Shown here: piece by piece, positions 1 to 11,920 of the stretch
How positions within the stretch are numbered: position 1 is the stretch's first letter
How the letters are laid out: every line of letters starts with the position of its first letter
Source of the DNA: Diphasiastrum complanatum
Lineage: Eukaryota; Streptophyta; Lycopodiopsida; Lycopodiales; Lycopodiaceae
Direction: 5' to 3'
Assembly: GCA_029204225.1 (NCBI GenBank)
Contig: CM055094.1
Location: 16,023,595-16,087,594, forward strand
DNA: 64,000 bases
Notes under the pieces: generated by a model
What the model saw: the letters and a program-made list of their open reading frames with translations, nothing else
Databases searched by the model: none
Told to the model about the DNA's origin: nothing
Program-made: the position numbers and the translations under genes

Positions 1-730
1 TGAAGTAATCAATGGCTGTGAGGTAAAATGCTGGGGTGTCTCGTATATTTAGGTCCTACGGCGGGGTGGAACATGAATCGTTCGGTCTCTTGTGGTTAAC
101 CGGCACCTAGAGGTTTACAGTAAGTAGAGAGTTGTAACAGCCATTATGAGAAGATATTGCGTTCAGAAGATGATCTCATCATTGCTTGGGATGTCAAAGA
201 TTGATCTAATCGAGGGTCCAAGGAAATTTGTTGCCATCAACTATACTGCACATAGCTCCATGTTTGCTATCATAAAACTTCATTCCTTCATAAAGTCTTC
301 AGCAATTGTGTTTCAATACTCCTATCTAGGATATAGATTGTCAGTGACTAACGTTGATCCCAACGAGGTGAAAGATGTGAAAATTAATAGCTTCTTTCTA
401 GAATTCAAAAAATGGCAAGCAAGAACATTAAACGTCATTTTCAAAAGCTACAATGCATTGGCAAAGAGATAAAAACAACATAAACAAACATTAATTGTTC
501 AAAGAAGCACCAAGTCAACAAACATTGTGTGCACTATTATTCCCCTATATTATTTTCCCACGTTGAAGATTCCCATAAACTAGCGTTAACCACAAAAAAC
601 AATGCAACTTAGTACTTAAACTCTCTAGAGTTCATGACATACTTCCACAAAAAATTACAAATTGGCTAAAAATTCTCAACAGATGGACTGACTACACATA
701 AAATATACTTGCATGTCCAGAACAGTTTAC
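1..730. other. Presumed intron 2 of the WDR91-like gene
   Basis: This stretch lies downstream (minus-strand sense) of the exon ending at 731. A plus-strand reading frame at 146-472 (108 codons) has no domain I recognise and no codon pattern that persuades me. Nothing else is seen. Confidence 0.4.
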
Positions 731-881
731 AAGTGGGAACTTTTCAGATAAAGGATATGAATGCTTTCAAAGACCTCACACAAAAAATTGTGTAATGAAA
801 CTTTCAAGGTATCCAACCATTCCTTGGAAAAATATATTTGAAACCGAGGATCGGTACTTGGATTCCTCACATATGGAATAG
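731..881 (-). CDS. WDR91: WDR91 homologue, exon 2
   Basis: The translated exon reads IPYVRNPSTDPRFQIYFSKE and then WLDTLKVSLHNFLCEVFESI. This matches the conserved stretch of WD repeat-containing protein 91 that follows the LisH-like N-terminal region (W-F-x-hydrophobic-P, then Y-F-S-x-x-W and S-L-H-N-F-L). It starts after a good acceptor (AATTGCAG on the minus strand) and joins in phase to exon 1 at 24744, giving WFAIPY across the junction. The 3' limit at 731 is my choice of the donor TT|GTAAAC; the last eight residues are less like the family. The WD40 exons must lie beyond position 1. In animals WDR91 works with WDR81 on endosomes as a Rab7 effector that limits PI3-kinase activity; a similar role in plants is inference. 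Confidence 0.74.
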
Positions 882-991
882 CTGCAATTGCATAAAGACG
901 AGTGAGAAAATGCAATACCACATTGCATTAAAGACAACAAAATAAGAGCAAGTGACATATGTTTCACGAGACACAAATTGGAATTACACTT

Positions 992-1409
992 AGTTACGAA
1001 TAGAGCCACAGCTGATCTAGAATTAAGCTATGAAAGCATCACATAAGCAAGACTTAACCCTAGAAAGCAGGAAAGAGAGAGATTAAGGAGGCTAAAGAGA
1101 GAGATCAATATCATCAGCTGAATGACAAATGACACAGTTTCCCTACTTATAGCCAAGAGGAAGCCCTAAAAGGAAGCTTCCAGTGGCTAGGGCCCAATTG
1201 GGAGAGATAATAGTGCGCCCTCCAAGAAGGCCCCCACTCTCCAGTAATATGTCCAAATGGCCTAATAATGAATAATAAGGCCAAAGGCCAACCATATAGT
1301 CTGAATGTCACTAATGAATAAAAAAGGGCCCAAGGCCTGCTTATGCATAAAGTAAAGTAACTGTAAATGTAAATGGACGCAGCGAATGTAATGAGCCGAG
1401 TCCATAACT
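992..1409 (-). repeat. 3' LTR of the Ty3/Gypsy chromovirus
   Basis: A 418-bp direct repeat of 6771-7188 with five transition differences. In minus sense it begins AGTTATGG and ends CGTAACT, forming a 5-bp inverted terminal repeat. The left flank is the target duplication CACTT (987-991). Confidence 0.95.
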
Positions 1410-1418
1410 CTCCCCGAC
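1410..1418 (-). other. Polypurine tract of the chromovirus
   Basis: In minus sense the sequence TGTCGGGGAG runs directly into the 3' LTR. A purine-rich stretch in this position is the plus-strand primer expected of an LTR retrotransposon. Confidence 0.75.
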
Positions 1419-1455
1419 ACAAAAAAAAGACCCAACTGCCGAAAAGATAACCGGA

Positions 1456-1989
1456 TCAAGTAGCAGCAAGCCCTGGTGCATCAACAGCTACAGGAACATC
1501 TGATGTAGAGGAATCAACAAGTGCAGCAAGAGCACGAGCCTGATCCGCAAGTAATGGTGTATGATAAAACACATCAATAGGCTCCCATGTAGCCTCCTCA
1601 ATAGGACGACCATCCCACTAGACCAAAAACTGAATCTGCCGGCGGCGTCGACTATGGTATAGACGGACCTGTAATATAGCAGCAGGTAAAAATAGAAATA
1701 ACTCTGGAGCAGTAGGAAACTCAGCATCACAAGGAGCGTCATCCTCAATAGCAACACGTAATAAACTGACATGGAATACATCACAGGCGCGTGTGGAAGC
1801 AGGAAGCTGTAAGCGATATGTAACTGGACTAAGAACCTCCACAATGCGATAAGGCCCATAATAACGTGGTGCAAGCTTCTCAGTAGAAGCATGGCCCTGG
1901 ACAAAATGATGACGTACAAACCGTAAGCGTAGATAAACCATATCTCCAAGTTGAAACTCAACATGGCGGCGGTGACGATCAACTGAGGT
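1456..1989 (-). pseudogene. Ty3 integrase C-terminus and chromodomain
   Basis: This continues the integrase frame after the stop at 1990-1992. It contains the GPYRIVEVLSPVTYRLQLP and FHVSLLR motifs typical of the Ty3 integrase tail. A chromodomain-like segment follows (LYHSRRRRQIQFLV, a TAG at 1618-1620, then WDGRPIEEATWEP). The chromodomain is thought to steer integration to marked chromatin in chromoviruses. The reading frame closes with TGA at 1456-1458, shortly before the PPT. Two premature TAG codons break it. Confidence 0.85.
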
Positions 1990-3465
1990 CTAATAACGCT
2001 GCTGAACATGCTGTAAATGACAACTGGCCCGAGTAATAAGCTCTCGAGCACCTGATAGAAAAGATGCAAGTGTAACAGGTGTATCCTCAGGAGGAAGAGG
2101 AATGCCAGGTAAAAGAGGTGCATAGCCATGAGATAATAAAAATGAAGAGACACTTGTGCTGGTACTAACAGAGCTATTATAGCTATACTCTGCTAAACAT
2201 AAATGCTGATCCCAATCCTTCCCTGAAGGAGTAACAAAATGGCGTAAATAATCCTCAAGGATCCTGTTAAGGACCTCAGACTGCCCATCAGAAGTAGAAT
2301 GATAAGCAGAACCCATAAAAAGCTGAACATCCAAAATACGCATAAGCTCTGTCCAGAATATAGATGTAAACTTACTATCCCGATCAGAAAGGATAGTACG
2401 AGGAAATCCGTGCAGGCGGAAAATCTCTAATAGGAACAAACGTGCACACTGCTCTGCTGTGATAGTACTGCGAACTGGGATAAAATGTGCCTGTTTCAAG
2501 AACCTGTCAACTACCACCATACATGAATCGTGACCACGCTGGGTATGGGGAAGGCCAAGGATAAAGTCCATAGATATATCAGTCCACTGGCGATGAGGAA
2601 TAGGCCAACTCTGGAGCAAACCAGCAGATTTAGAACGGGAGTACTTATTACGAAGACAAAAAGGGCAGGTACGAATAAGTACAGCAAGCTCAGATCGAAG
2701 AGAGGGCCAATAGAAATGGTCTTTGAGACGAGCATAAGACTTCTGAAAACCAAAGTGACCCCCAACAGGAGAGGAATGAGCATCCGACAACAACTGGGAA
2801 CGGATACCCAAAGAACTAGGGATACAAAGAGAATCATAATGATAAAGACGATTGTCAGTAATGGAGTAAACCTGATGAGGACTGGACGAAACAGGTGGGG
2901 CAGAACTATAAACATCACGAAAATCAGAACATGTAAGGTATGCTGCAGGTAGAGCATCAAACCATGGAGGAATAGTAGAAACGAGTGTATTTAACAAAGC
3001 TGGAAGACGAGATAATGCATCAGCAGCAGTGTTAGCACGACCAGGACGATACAATATGGAGAAATTAAAAGACTGTAAAAACTGCAACCAACGAAATTGA
3101 CGATCACTAAGGTCACGTTGAGAAAACAGATAACGTAAAGACTGGTGATCAGTAATAATGTCAAATGGGACTCGATACAGATAATGACGCCACTTCTTAA
3201 GAACATAGATAATAGCAAGAAGCTCTTTCTCATGCACAGAATAACGTTGCTCATAAGAGCGAAGACGACGCGACTCATAAGCAATAATACATTGTGACTG
3301 GCGAAGTAAAGCACCCAAACCAACATTACTAGCATCAGTCTCAACAAGAAACTTCTGATCAAACTGTGGTAAACACATAACCGCAGCATCAACAACAGCA
3401 CGACGAAGAGTATCAAACGTTGTCTGACAATCAGGAGTCCACAGAAAAGTACTACACTTCTTCAA
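1990..3465 (-). pseudogene. Ty3 RNase H and integrase core
   Basis: The frame is open for 491 codons. RNase H is seen first (ETDASNVGLGALL, YSVHEKELLAI, ITDHQSLRYL and GRANTAADALSR contain its acidic residues). The integrase follows: an HHCC zinc-binding region (H-S-S-P-V-G-G-H-F, then CPFCLRNK), then the DDE core with WTDISMDFI, LSDRDSKFTS and TSDGQSEVLNR. The frame ends in TAG at 1990-1992, where the family continues without a break. Minus-strand sequence upstream joins it to RT through a TAA at 3529-3531. Confidence 0.93.
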
Positions 3466-4397
3466 AAGTGCATGAAGAGGAGCTACGATAGTGGCAAAAT
3501 GAGGAACTGGACGACGAAGGTGAGTGGCTTACCCAAGAAACATACGAACATGATGAATATCAGTAGGTATAGGCCAATCCTGGATGGCCTGAACCTTATG
3601 AGGGTCCAGACGAATGTGACCATTACAAATAAGAAAACCAAGAAACTCGATCTCAAAAACAGCAAAAGAACATTTAGACAACTTAGCAAATAACTGGTGG
3701 TGTACAAGTAACTGAAAGGCCGAGGAACGATGGGCAACATGCTCAGCAAGAGACTGACTAAAAAAATAAGAATATCATCAAAATAAACCAAGACACAATG
3801 ACCAAGAAGCGGACGTAAGACGTTATTCATCACATTCTGGAACGTAGGAGGGCCATTAGTAACACCAAAAGGAAGTACACGAAATTCATATAAACCAAGA
3901 TGAGTACGGAAAGCAGTCTTATGTTCGTCATAAGGGTGCATCCTGATATGGTAATATCCAGAACGAAGGTCTATCTTGGAAAAGATTTTAGAGGTACCGA
4001 GCTGGTCAAAGAGGTCATCCATGTGGGGAATAGGGTACTTATTACGAATAGTCAACTTATTTAAAGCACGGTAATCAATACAAAGGCGTTTGGTACCATC
4101 TTTCTTATTAATAAGGAGAACAGGAGCACCAAAAGGGCTGTGACTAGGAACAATGAGACCCTGATCTAACAAGGCAGTAATATGGAGCTCAAGCTCATCA
4201 CGCTCAGATCGAGACATACGATAAGGGGGACGGGAGGGAGGAGCAGAACCAGGATGCAAATCAATATGATGGTTCACGTCACGTAATGGTGGTAGCGTCG
4301 TAGGTTCTGAAAAAACAAAAGCATACTGATGTAATAAGTCAGAAATCACCTGAGGAACAGCTGCTGGTGTAGAAACTGGAGGAACTGGTACTGCCCG
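3466..4397 (-). pseudogene. Ty3 reverse transcriptase
   Basis: RT fingers and palm are clear: [48 protein letters not shown] and the catalytic box VYFDDILIF. The frame is lost immediately after this box at a run of A residues on the plus strand (about 3760-3766). The run is consistent with an indel that changes phase. The downstream part continues in the shifted frame, through a TAA at 3529-3531, into the RNase H segment. RT copies element RNA into cDNA in the virus-like particle. Confidence 0.92.
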
Positions 4398-6092
4398 CTA
4401 AACACATAATAAGGCAGCACAATGAGCCTTCGGCAGGCTGCGAATAAACTGCTTCCCAGTAATGAACTGGAAGTCTCCCTGAGAATCAATGCCCACAAGT
4501 GAGTGTGTAACTGCATCATGTACAAATGTCAATGTCTGCTGTGTCAAGTCCAGTGTAACGGCTCCAAGAGATGCAAACCAATCAGCACCTAGGATAAGAT
4601 CATAACGCTCCATAGGGATAATGTAAAGATCTGCCTGTCCAGAGAAATCTCCAATGCGGTATGGTAAACGCTGAAACATCTGAGAACTAGGAAAAGAATG
4701 AGAACTGGCAACCTCAACTGTGAGAGGCTGGGAAGCAGGAACAGGTGAAGCACGGATCCGACTAGTGATATAACTGCTAATAAAAGAATGAGTGCTACCA
4801 GTATCAACTAAAGCAACATACTCTCGACCTGTAATACGCACACGTAACCGAATGGAGCGAGGACCAGGACGCCCTGTCCAAGTAGCATAGGCAAGCTGAG
4901 CATGGCAAGTAGCAGGAAGTAAATTAGGGGAAGGCTCAGAGGATAAGTCAGGCTCATCAGAAATATGAATGTAGATATCGGAATCATCTGGAGTAGTGCC
5001 CTCATGGTAAAAAACAGCAGTAGTAGTAGGGAGAGGCTGGCGGCAATCACGGGCAAGATGGTCAGGACTCTTACAACGAAAGCAAAGACGCTTCTGCTGA
5101 AGATCAGCGAACTCTGCAGACGTGTAATGTCGGACAAAAGCAGGTCGAGGAGTCGGAGGACGAGGAGGCGAAGGGGCAATGGAGAGAGCTGGAACAGAAG
5201 GGGCCGGTGTAGGGGTGAACGTAGCGGGAAAAGATGAAGCAGAAGGACGGGGTCGGGAGAAGCGGGAAGGAAGGGTGTCAGAGTACTTATGTTGTAAAGT
5301 ACTGGCAAGAGACATCGCCTCAACAAGTGTGGTAGGACGGAAGGAAGAAACATCATAACGTAAAGCACCACGAAGCCCAGCAATGTAACGAGAAATAAGC
5401 TCAGTGGGCTGTAGATCTGTGAAAAGATAAGAAAGCTCCATAAACTGATCTGTATAAGAAGCAAAATCACTGGTCTGAATGAGACTACGGAATGTATCAT
5501 GTTGGCGGTCAAGCCACTGAGGATCAATCATAGCATGGCGGAGGTCACGGCGAAAAGTATGCCATACATGGAGCCCTTCCCGATCAGGATCAACTCTATA
5601 AACTCGCCACCACGTGGCGGCACGTCCATCTAAATGTAAAGCAGCCAACTGGATCTTCTGAGGATCAGTCTTGGGGTAAATCTGAAAATATGTGTCAAGC
5701 TTAGCAAACCAATTCTCTAATAAGTTCCCGTCGGCGGAATAGGTAGCAAGTTGTACCCTATCACGAAAGTCTCAAGCAAAGTGTGGCTCAGGAAGGGGGG
5801 GACTAGGAAAGAAACCAGGAGGTGGGTTAGATGGAATGAACGGTCCACCACCAGGCTGACTAGCAGAAGAAGATGGAAATCCAAATGGAGGGGGAGTCCC
5901 AAATGTAGGAAAAACAGGAGCTTTACCAGGACCATGAGGCTATAAAGAATCAATCTGTGACTGCATAGTAGCAAAGCCGGTCATAACTGAATCGAAGCGA
6001 AGAACGAGGCCAGAAAGGGTCTCATCCATGCGACGAAACTGATCGGATAAGGTTTCCTGAGTAGTCTCACTCGGGGTAGGTGAATGTGCCAT
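4398..6092 (-). pseudogene. Ty3 Gag and aspartic protease
   Basis: The likely start is the ATG at 6092 (MAHSPTPSETTQ). The frame is broken by TAG at 5940-5942 and TGA at 5772-5774, then runs open for 416 codons to TAG at 4398-4400. Gag capsid motifs (LDGRAATWWRVYR, ELSYLFTDLQPTELISRYIAGL) are followed by a CCHC knuckle (CFRCKSPDHLARDC). A retropepsin site follows (VALVDTGSTHSFIS) with its partner segment LILGADWFASLGAV. The RT frame continues directly past the TAG at 4398, so Gag and Pol were probably one long reading frame. Confidence 0.92.
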
Positions 6093-6756
6093 AATGATAG
6101 TGGAAGGAATAGACGAAAACTTGAGGGTGCGGACTCTTGTCGTCACCCCAAATTAGCCTATTACAACCAATATTATCACAACTGAAAAAAACAGACAACA
6201 ATGAACAATGGAGAAGCTGTAAAAATGCGCTGGACAGCCAGGGATACAATGTGAATTTGAAAGAGTAAACCTCCAGTCAGAATTCCTGAAAATGTGGTGG
6301 AGAATGAGCGCGCGACAGCCTTTTGATAAGCTGTAAAAGATGGCTGGAATTGGAGAAAAAAAAAGGCAAAAGTGACAAGTTGGGAGTGTTGAGGCAGCGA
6401 TTTACAGGTTGAAGAATTTTAGCTATTTGGAATAGCAAATGATGTCGGAATTGGATAGTTTTTGGATGAGGATGGGCATTGGACAGTCAGGGAACTAACT
6501 GTGGAAGATGGCTGCAAACTGGAAAAATATCAGACGAAAGTGATAGGTCGGAAGGCAAGGACAGTGATGGAAAGGAAGAGGAGGAGCGCTGGGCAGCAAA
6601 GAAAAGAGGGGACAAAACAGGGGGAACGTTGGGCAGGAAGGAGTGGAAGGAGCAGCGATGGAACAGGGCTGTCAAAACGGTAATGGAGCTGCAGGAACAG
6701 CGATGGAGGAGCAAGGCAAGGCAGCAAAGAAAAAATTCCAGATTGTGCTCAGAAAA

Positions 6757-6770
6757 GTGCTCTGATACCA
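6757..6770 (-). other. Primer binding site (initiator Met tRNA)
   Basis: In minus sense the sequence TGGTATCAGAGCAC abuts the 5' LTR with no spacer. TGGTATCAGAGC is the standard PBS complementary to plant initiator-Met tRNA. Confidence 0.93.
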
Positions 6771-7188
6771 AGTTACGAATAGAGCCACAGCTGATCTAGA
6801 ATTAAGCTATGAAAGCATCACATAAGCAAGACTTAACCCTAGAAAGCAGGAAAGAGAGAGATTAAGGAGGCTAAAGAGAGAGATCAATATCATCAGCTGA
6901 ATGACAAATGACACAGTTTCCCTACTTATAGCCAAGAGGAAGCCCTAAAAGGAAGTTTCCAGTGGCTAGGGCCCAACTGGGAGGGATAATAGTGCGCCCT
7001 CCAAGAAGGCCCCCACTCTCCAGTAATATGTCCAAATGGCCTAATAATGAATAATAAGGCCAAAGGCCAACCATATAGTCTGAATGTCACTAATGAATAA
7101 AAAAGGGCCCAAGGCCTGCTTATGCATAAAGTAAAGTAACTGTAAATGTAAATGGACGCGGCGAATGTAATGAGCTGAGTCCATAACT
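6771..7188 (-). repeat. 5' LTR of the Ty3/Gypsy chromovirus
   Basis: A 418-bp direct repeat of 992-1409. The right flank is the target duplication CACTT (7189-7193). Promoter activity is expected here by position; I did not identify a convincing TATA box. Confidence 0.95.
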
Positions 7189-7193
7189 CACTT

Positions 7194-8927
7194 AACCACC
7201 TTAGAAATGCATGTTTAATTTGTATTTAAACCTTGTCAAGCATAACCTAAATGATTACTAGTGGATGAAATAACCAACTCAAAAAAATAAGGCATTATGG
7301 AAAAATCATAAATTGTAAAGACCCTCATCTTCCAAACTTGTGAAGTCCTGCTAGCCCATCATGAGAATGAAGCTCCTCACAAGTCCCTACCATATCCTAC
7401 TATTGAAGTTCAACATTGCCTCTTTGATCCTTGTGGAGTCATGTGATCTTCTTTGGATTAATCATGCTCTTAAATTGATCTTCGTGCCTCACATATCTAG
7501 AATATGTTGTTGGAATGTTGGTGGTCTCTTAAAAGTAGCTTGTAAGTACTCGACTTTGGAAAATGATAGACAAGATTTTTTCTAGTTTTTCGGTCATTTA
7601 TAAGGACAAAATGTATCTATACAAATGCCTTGAAAAACCAAACTCTCAAAAGATTTTACAATCATATTGTTCCCTAGGCTTTAAGGGATGGGTGAAGACC
7701 AACAACCTAAAAAATTGTAATTTTAGCCAAACTTTGGAGAAATTTCGAAATTCCAACTAGCATTGACAATTTGGGATAAGAGTTTCACAATTTGATGGTT
7801 TAGGTGAATTCTAGAACAAGACTTCCATAATTTTGAGATAGAAATATTGGCCAATGATCAAAAATCTGACAACGTAACAGATTGTACTCACGTTTGGGAC
7901 TGAAATTCCAAATCTATGTAGCAAGTATTTTGGTCACTGGTAATTGGAACACGAAGCGCTTCAACAATTTTCAAGACCTAACATCCCAAAAAGATAACAA
8001 GTATATTTTGACAAACAAAAATTACTTTTCTCTAGCAACATGCCATGGATAAACAAGCGATTAAGACAGACTATGTAACAGAATTCCAAGCCGTTAAGGT
8101 ACTGAATAGAACCACGCAAAGAGATTTTAGCACTTGAGTTGTCACATGAAGTACAGGACCAATTTGAAGGCTAGTAAAGTTTTGGTACGCCATAAAAGAG
8201 ACAAAAATTACTCGATTCACCTACACATCACACATTGAGGCAAACAAAGATCGAGAAGGTAGAGAACCCAAGTGGGGGAAAGGACTTCCCCATTGACATA
8301 AATTGGTGGCAAAGAATGCCAACAAGGATGGAGAGGATAGATCCTAAATTGCCGCTCACAACAAAGAAACAAAAGAAAATTTGTGGAAAAGATCAAACTA
8401 ATAGAGGAGTCATTGCCTCCATCAATTTATTCAAGTAAAGTTTTGCTAGATTAAGTCGAAAACCTCCTAGTAAACAAGAATCTACCAATGTTGAGCTAAG
8501 ATAAGCCGCTATGTATAGATAAATGTATAAGAGGAAGAAAAGCTACAATGGGGTAGCAACATTTTTCAGCATCCCAATAACTAAGGAAGAGGAATGATCC
8601 TCCACAACTGAGAAGTACAACTATAACACCAATTCCTTCAACTTGGTCCACTTGCAGTTTGCTTGGAGGATTTATGTTCATTCCTTCAAATTGACGTTTC
8701 AATGAAGAAAAAGGAATTAACGAGTTATTGAGATAGCCCATTAAAAGTTTCCTACCTTTTCAAAATCGGCCCTTTCATAATCAGAATAATCAACAAGTCA
8801 TGCAACTCAACATCAGGGGTCTCTTGAAACGAATCGACGTATTGATGGCCAACAGCTGGCACTTTATGACTCCCAAGTCCACACAATAATTGACTACACT
8901 TTTCATGATTCAAACTCAAATATAGTC
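7194..8927. other. Intronic sequence, no gene recognised
   Basis: AT-rich sequence between the chromovirus and the hAT remnant. Short open frames at 7361-7585, 7563-7760 and 8235-8438 have no recognisable motifs. I looked for a BED zinc finger that would complete the hAT gene at 8928 and found none. Confidence 0.4.
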
Positions 8928-11920
8928 ATGACTCAAACTCAAATACAAGCCAATGTATCTATTAGGAGGTGTTTCTACATGTGCAACCTCCCCTTTCACT
9001 TGGCTACGACCCCTGCATGGAGGGTGATGATGAGACATGTATCTAGGATTGGTTCAGAGTGGGAGGGACCATCCATGCAGCAGTTGAGGACCACTCAGTT
9101 GGTTGCCGAGCGAGACTTCGTGGATAGGGAGCTAGAGCCTATCAGGAGATCATGGCCCATGTAAATCCTGATTCCTAAACCCTACTTTAATGTAATTAGT
9201 AATTACTAATTACTAATATGTATTGTCATTTATGTTCTAACTTGAAATTCCAAGTTTGAAGTGGCGAGTGCCAAGTTCTAACTTCTAAGTTCTATCTCTT
9301 AACTTTTATGTTTTAAAAATTAAGAATGATTGAAATAGTTATATTTATTGACCAGTTACATAAATTGCTAAATTTTAATCCAGTTGAGAATTGCCATCTG
9401 AAATCTGAATATTGTGGGCAATGAGATCTTTTGAACTAGGTATGGGTGCTCCATCATATCAGATAGTTGGACTCATACGAGGAAGCACCATATTGTAAAT
9501 ATATTGGTTTCTTCTTGCTTGGGCACGACGTTCTTGAGATCCATCGACACCTCGGGCTTAAGCTTGGATGCCCAGACATTGTTTGGATTTATTGACGCGG
9601 CCATTGTGGAGGTCGGCAAAGAGAATGTTGTGCAGGTATTGATTCTTGACTTTCAGTTGAGTACTGAGAAATAAAAATGAGTGAAAACTTTTTACTTACA
9701 CTACTTGTTCAATGTTGCTTCTTGGATCATGGACTTCAGAGAAGATCGATGTCGGATGTTGCATGTTGTGCTTTGCAGGTCGTCACCGACAATGCGGCAA
9801 ATTGTGTTGTCATGGGGAAGCTCGTAAATGAAAAGTACCCTTGGATCTTTTGGTCACCCTGTGCTGCACATTGCTTAGACCTCTTGTTTGAGGATATAGC
9901 AAAGTTGCCATGGATTGCAGAGGTACTAGACATAGGCCAGTTCTTGGTGAGGTTTGTCACCAAGAGACCGAGGGTCCTGAGCTATTCAGAGAGTATTCTA
10001 GCCTCGACATTTTGAGGCCTGCCCCCACCAGGTCTACTTTTCTATTCATCAAATTTGATTCGTCACTTAGATTCTTACTACTTAGAAGCTAGTACATAGC
10101 TTACTAGCAACTACTAACTACTTTCGAGTTTCAACCTAAGACCTTGTTATCCGATAATTGCTTTGTTGAAGCTAATACAATTTGCAATCATGATTCGTTC
10201 CAGGTTTGGCTTTATTTTCATTGTTCTGGAGCGGAAGGTGCATGACGGCTTGAGACAGATGGTGGTCTTACAGCCTTGGCGTCAGTGGAGGCACTCACGA
10301 GAGCCTAAGGCTCAGCGATTTGAGAGGATTGTGCTAGCATCTCCTTTTTGGGATGATGCCCGGGCCATTGTCATAGCGTTGCAGCCTCTTTACACTGTCC
10401 TGCGCCTTACGGATAGAGAGGGCGCAACTTTGGGCCTTCTCTATGAGTTCATGGACAGGCTGGGAGAGCAGATTCGCACCTGCACTGCCTTTAGTGCAGA
10501 GAGGTTTGTATTATGCATTATCTCCTATCATGATTAATGAGTGTTTACGAAATATGTAATATGTAGTTATAAGTATGCACCATGTGACATGTATGATGTA
10601 TGATTTTCAAATTTTATAGGGTTGAAGAAATAAGAGCAAAGTGGCAAGCCAGGTGGGAGTGGTTCCATCAGCCTCTACACGCTATGGCTTGCATTCTTCA
10701 TCCTCTATGGAGGAATGAAGATCAGTTCCATGATGCAGAGCTCCAACAGGGATGCGCACATACATTGAGAGGGTCTATCCTAATCCTGTCATGCAGGATT
10801 CACTCAGGGATGATCTCAATGTCTTCAGGTATAAGTCATGACAATTCTCTAACATTTGTAATTTTTTCAAGTCCTTTGTCTTTCTTGAATCCCAATGAAG
10901 TGAGTGGCCACATTGTCACACTCGGCACTCACTCATGAATGATCTTCAATGTGCATTGTCACAACTCACGTGTGCACTGTGCAGGCGTGAGGCTCTTGAG
11001 TTTGGGTGTCCAGGAGCGCGGTTCAGAGAAGGACAACTGCGCCCTGTTTCATGGTGGGACAAGTATGGGGGTAATTGTCCTCGATTGCAGAAGCTCGCCA
11101 TACGCATTCTCTGACAGGATTGCACAACGAGTGCAAGTGAGAGGAATTGGAGTTTGTTCTCTCTGGTTCATACGAAGAGGAGGAACAGGCTCAGTGTTGC
11201 ACAATTAGACAGGTTGGTGTATATGCACGCCAATCTGCGGCTTTTGAAGAAGTTGAAGGGGGCGAGGGAGCCTATGCAGGTAAATTGTAATTTGATAGTT
11301 GCAATTGTGTTTGAACATTGAAATTTGAATCCTTAGTGACATTCTAAATCTGTTGTTCTACTGTCTACATACTACAGGTGTGACGAAGGTTCCAGACCTA
11401 CCACCAAGGTCATAGGAGGTGGAGGACGTGTATGCACTACTCCATGATGACGCCATGCAGTTTGCAGGTGAATTTCAAGTTCCAATTTCAAGCTTTGAAA
11501 TTTGAATTAGCCCTTGAGCCTTGAGGCTTGGGCCCTTGCAAGTTGGTCCTTGGAAGTTTGAACTTTGAGCTCCATCCCATGTTCTAAGTAGTAAGTTCTA
11601 ACTTTAGAAATTAGAATTGAAACTTGTGATTGTGAATTGTAACCCTTTGCCAATCCCTGCGTGCAGGACCTACCACTCGGGCTGCTGCACGTCGCAGGAC
11701 AGGGGGAGAGGCTTCCAGTTCTCGAGCCCACGAGGACGAGGAGCCACTAGAAGATGAAGAAGACGCAGAGACCTCGGAAGATGAAGCCGACAGCGAGGAT
11801 TCCTCAGAGGATGAGAGTAATCCATCTGATGATGTTGATAGCATTGATGAGGATCCTGCTCCTAAGCCTGCACGTACGAGGTCACAGCTTCCACGGGTGA
11901 CTAGGAGGAGGCTACGTTAG
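8928..11920 (+). pseudogene. hAT transposase gene (DUF659 type), multi-exon, decayed
   Basis: Exons can be traced by GT-AG sites that join in phase: about 8928-9160, 9440-9635, 9779-10031, 10204-10503, 10620-10828, 10985-11279, with less certain ones at 11378-11467 and 11667-11920. The first junctions rebuild the DUF659 core (YGCSIISDSWTHTRKHH, then VVTDNAAN and FWSPCAAHCLDL). The sixth exon holds the hAT dimerisation region (SASERNWSLFSLVHTKRRNR, LDRLVYMHANLRL). The last exon encodes an acidic and then basic tail ending in TAG. Damage: one-base shifts near 9980 and 10750, a TGA before SASERNW, and a stop in the seventh exon. The N-terminal BED finger is missing upstream. hAT transposases cut and paste DNA by a DDE mechanism. 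Confidence 0.88.

Larger units (their letters stand above)
992..7188 (-). mobile_element. Complete Ty3/Gypsy chromovirus (6197 bp)
   Basis: Two 418-bp direct repeats bound the element, and the 5-bp duplication CACTT flanks it (987-991 and 7189-7193). The minus-strand order is 5' LTR (6771-7188), PBS, gag with zinc knuckle, protease, RT, RNase H, integrase with a chromodomain at the C-terminus, PPT, 3' LTR (992-1409). The protein order and chromodomain place it among Ty3/Gypsy chromoviruses. The LTRs differ at five aligned positions, all transitions, so the insertion is young. The coding region nevertheless has six in-frame stops and one frameshift, so this copy cannot make its own proteins. 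The LTR ends are AGTTA...TAACT rather than TG...CA. Confidence 0.95.

Noticed and set aside
146-472. 108-codon plus-strand frame near the left edge
   Set aside because: No motif, no splice context and no similarity that I recognise; probably chance.
776-1009. 77-codon minus-strand frame overlapping the WDR91 exon 2
   Set aside because: It is an alternative frame of the exon and of the adjacent LTR; the conserved residues are in the other frame.
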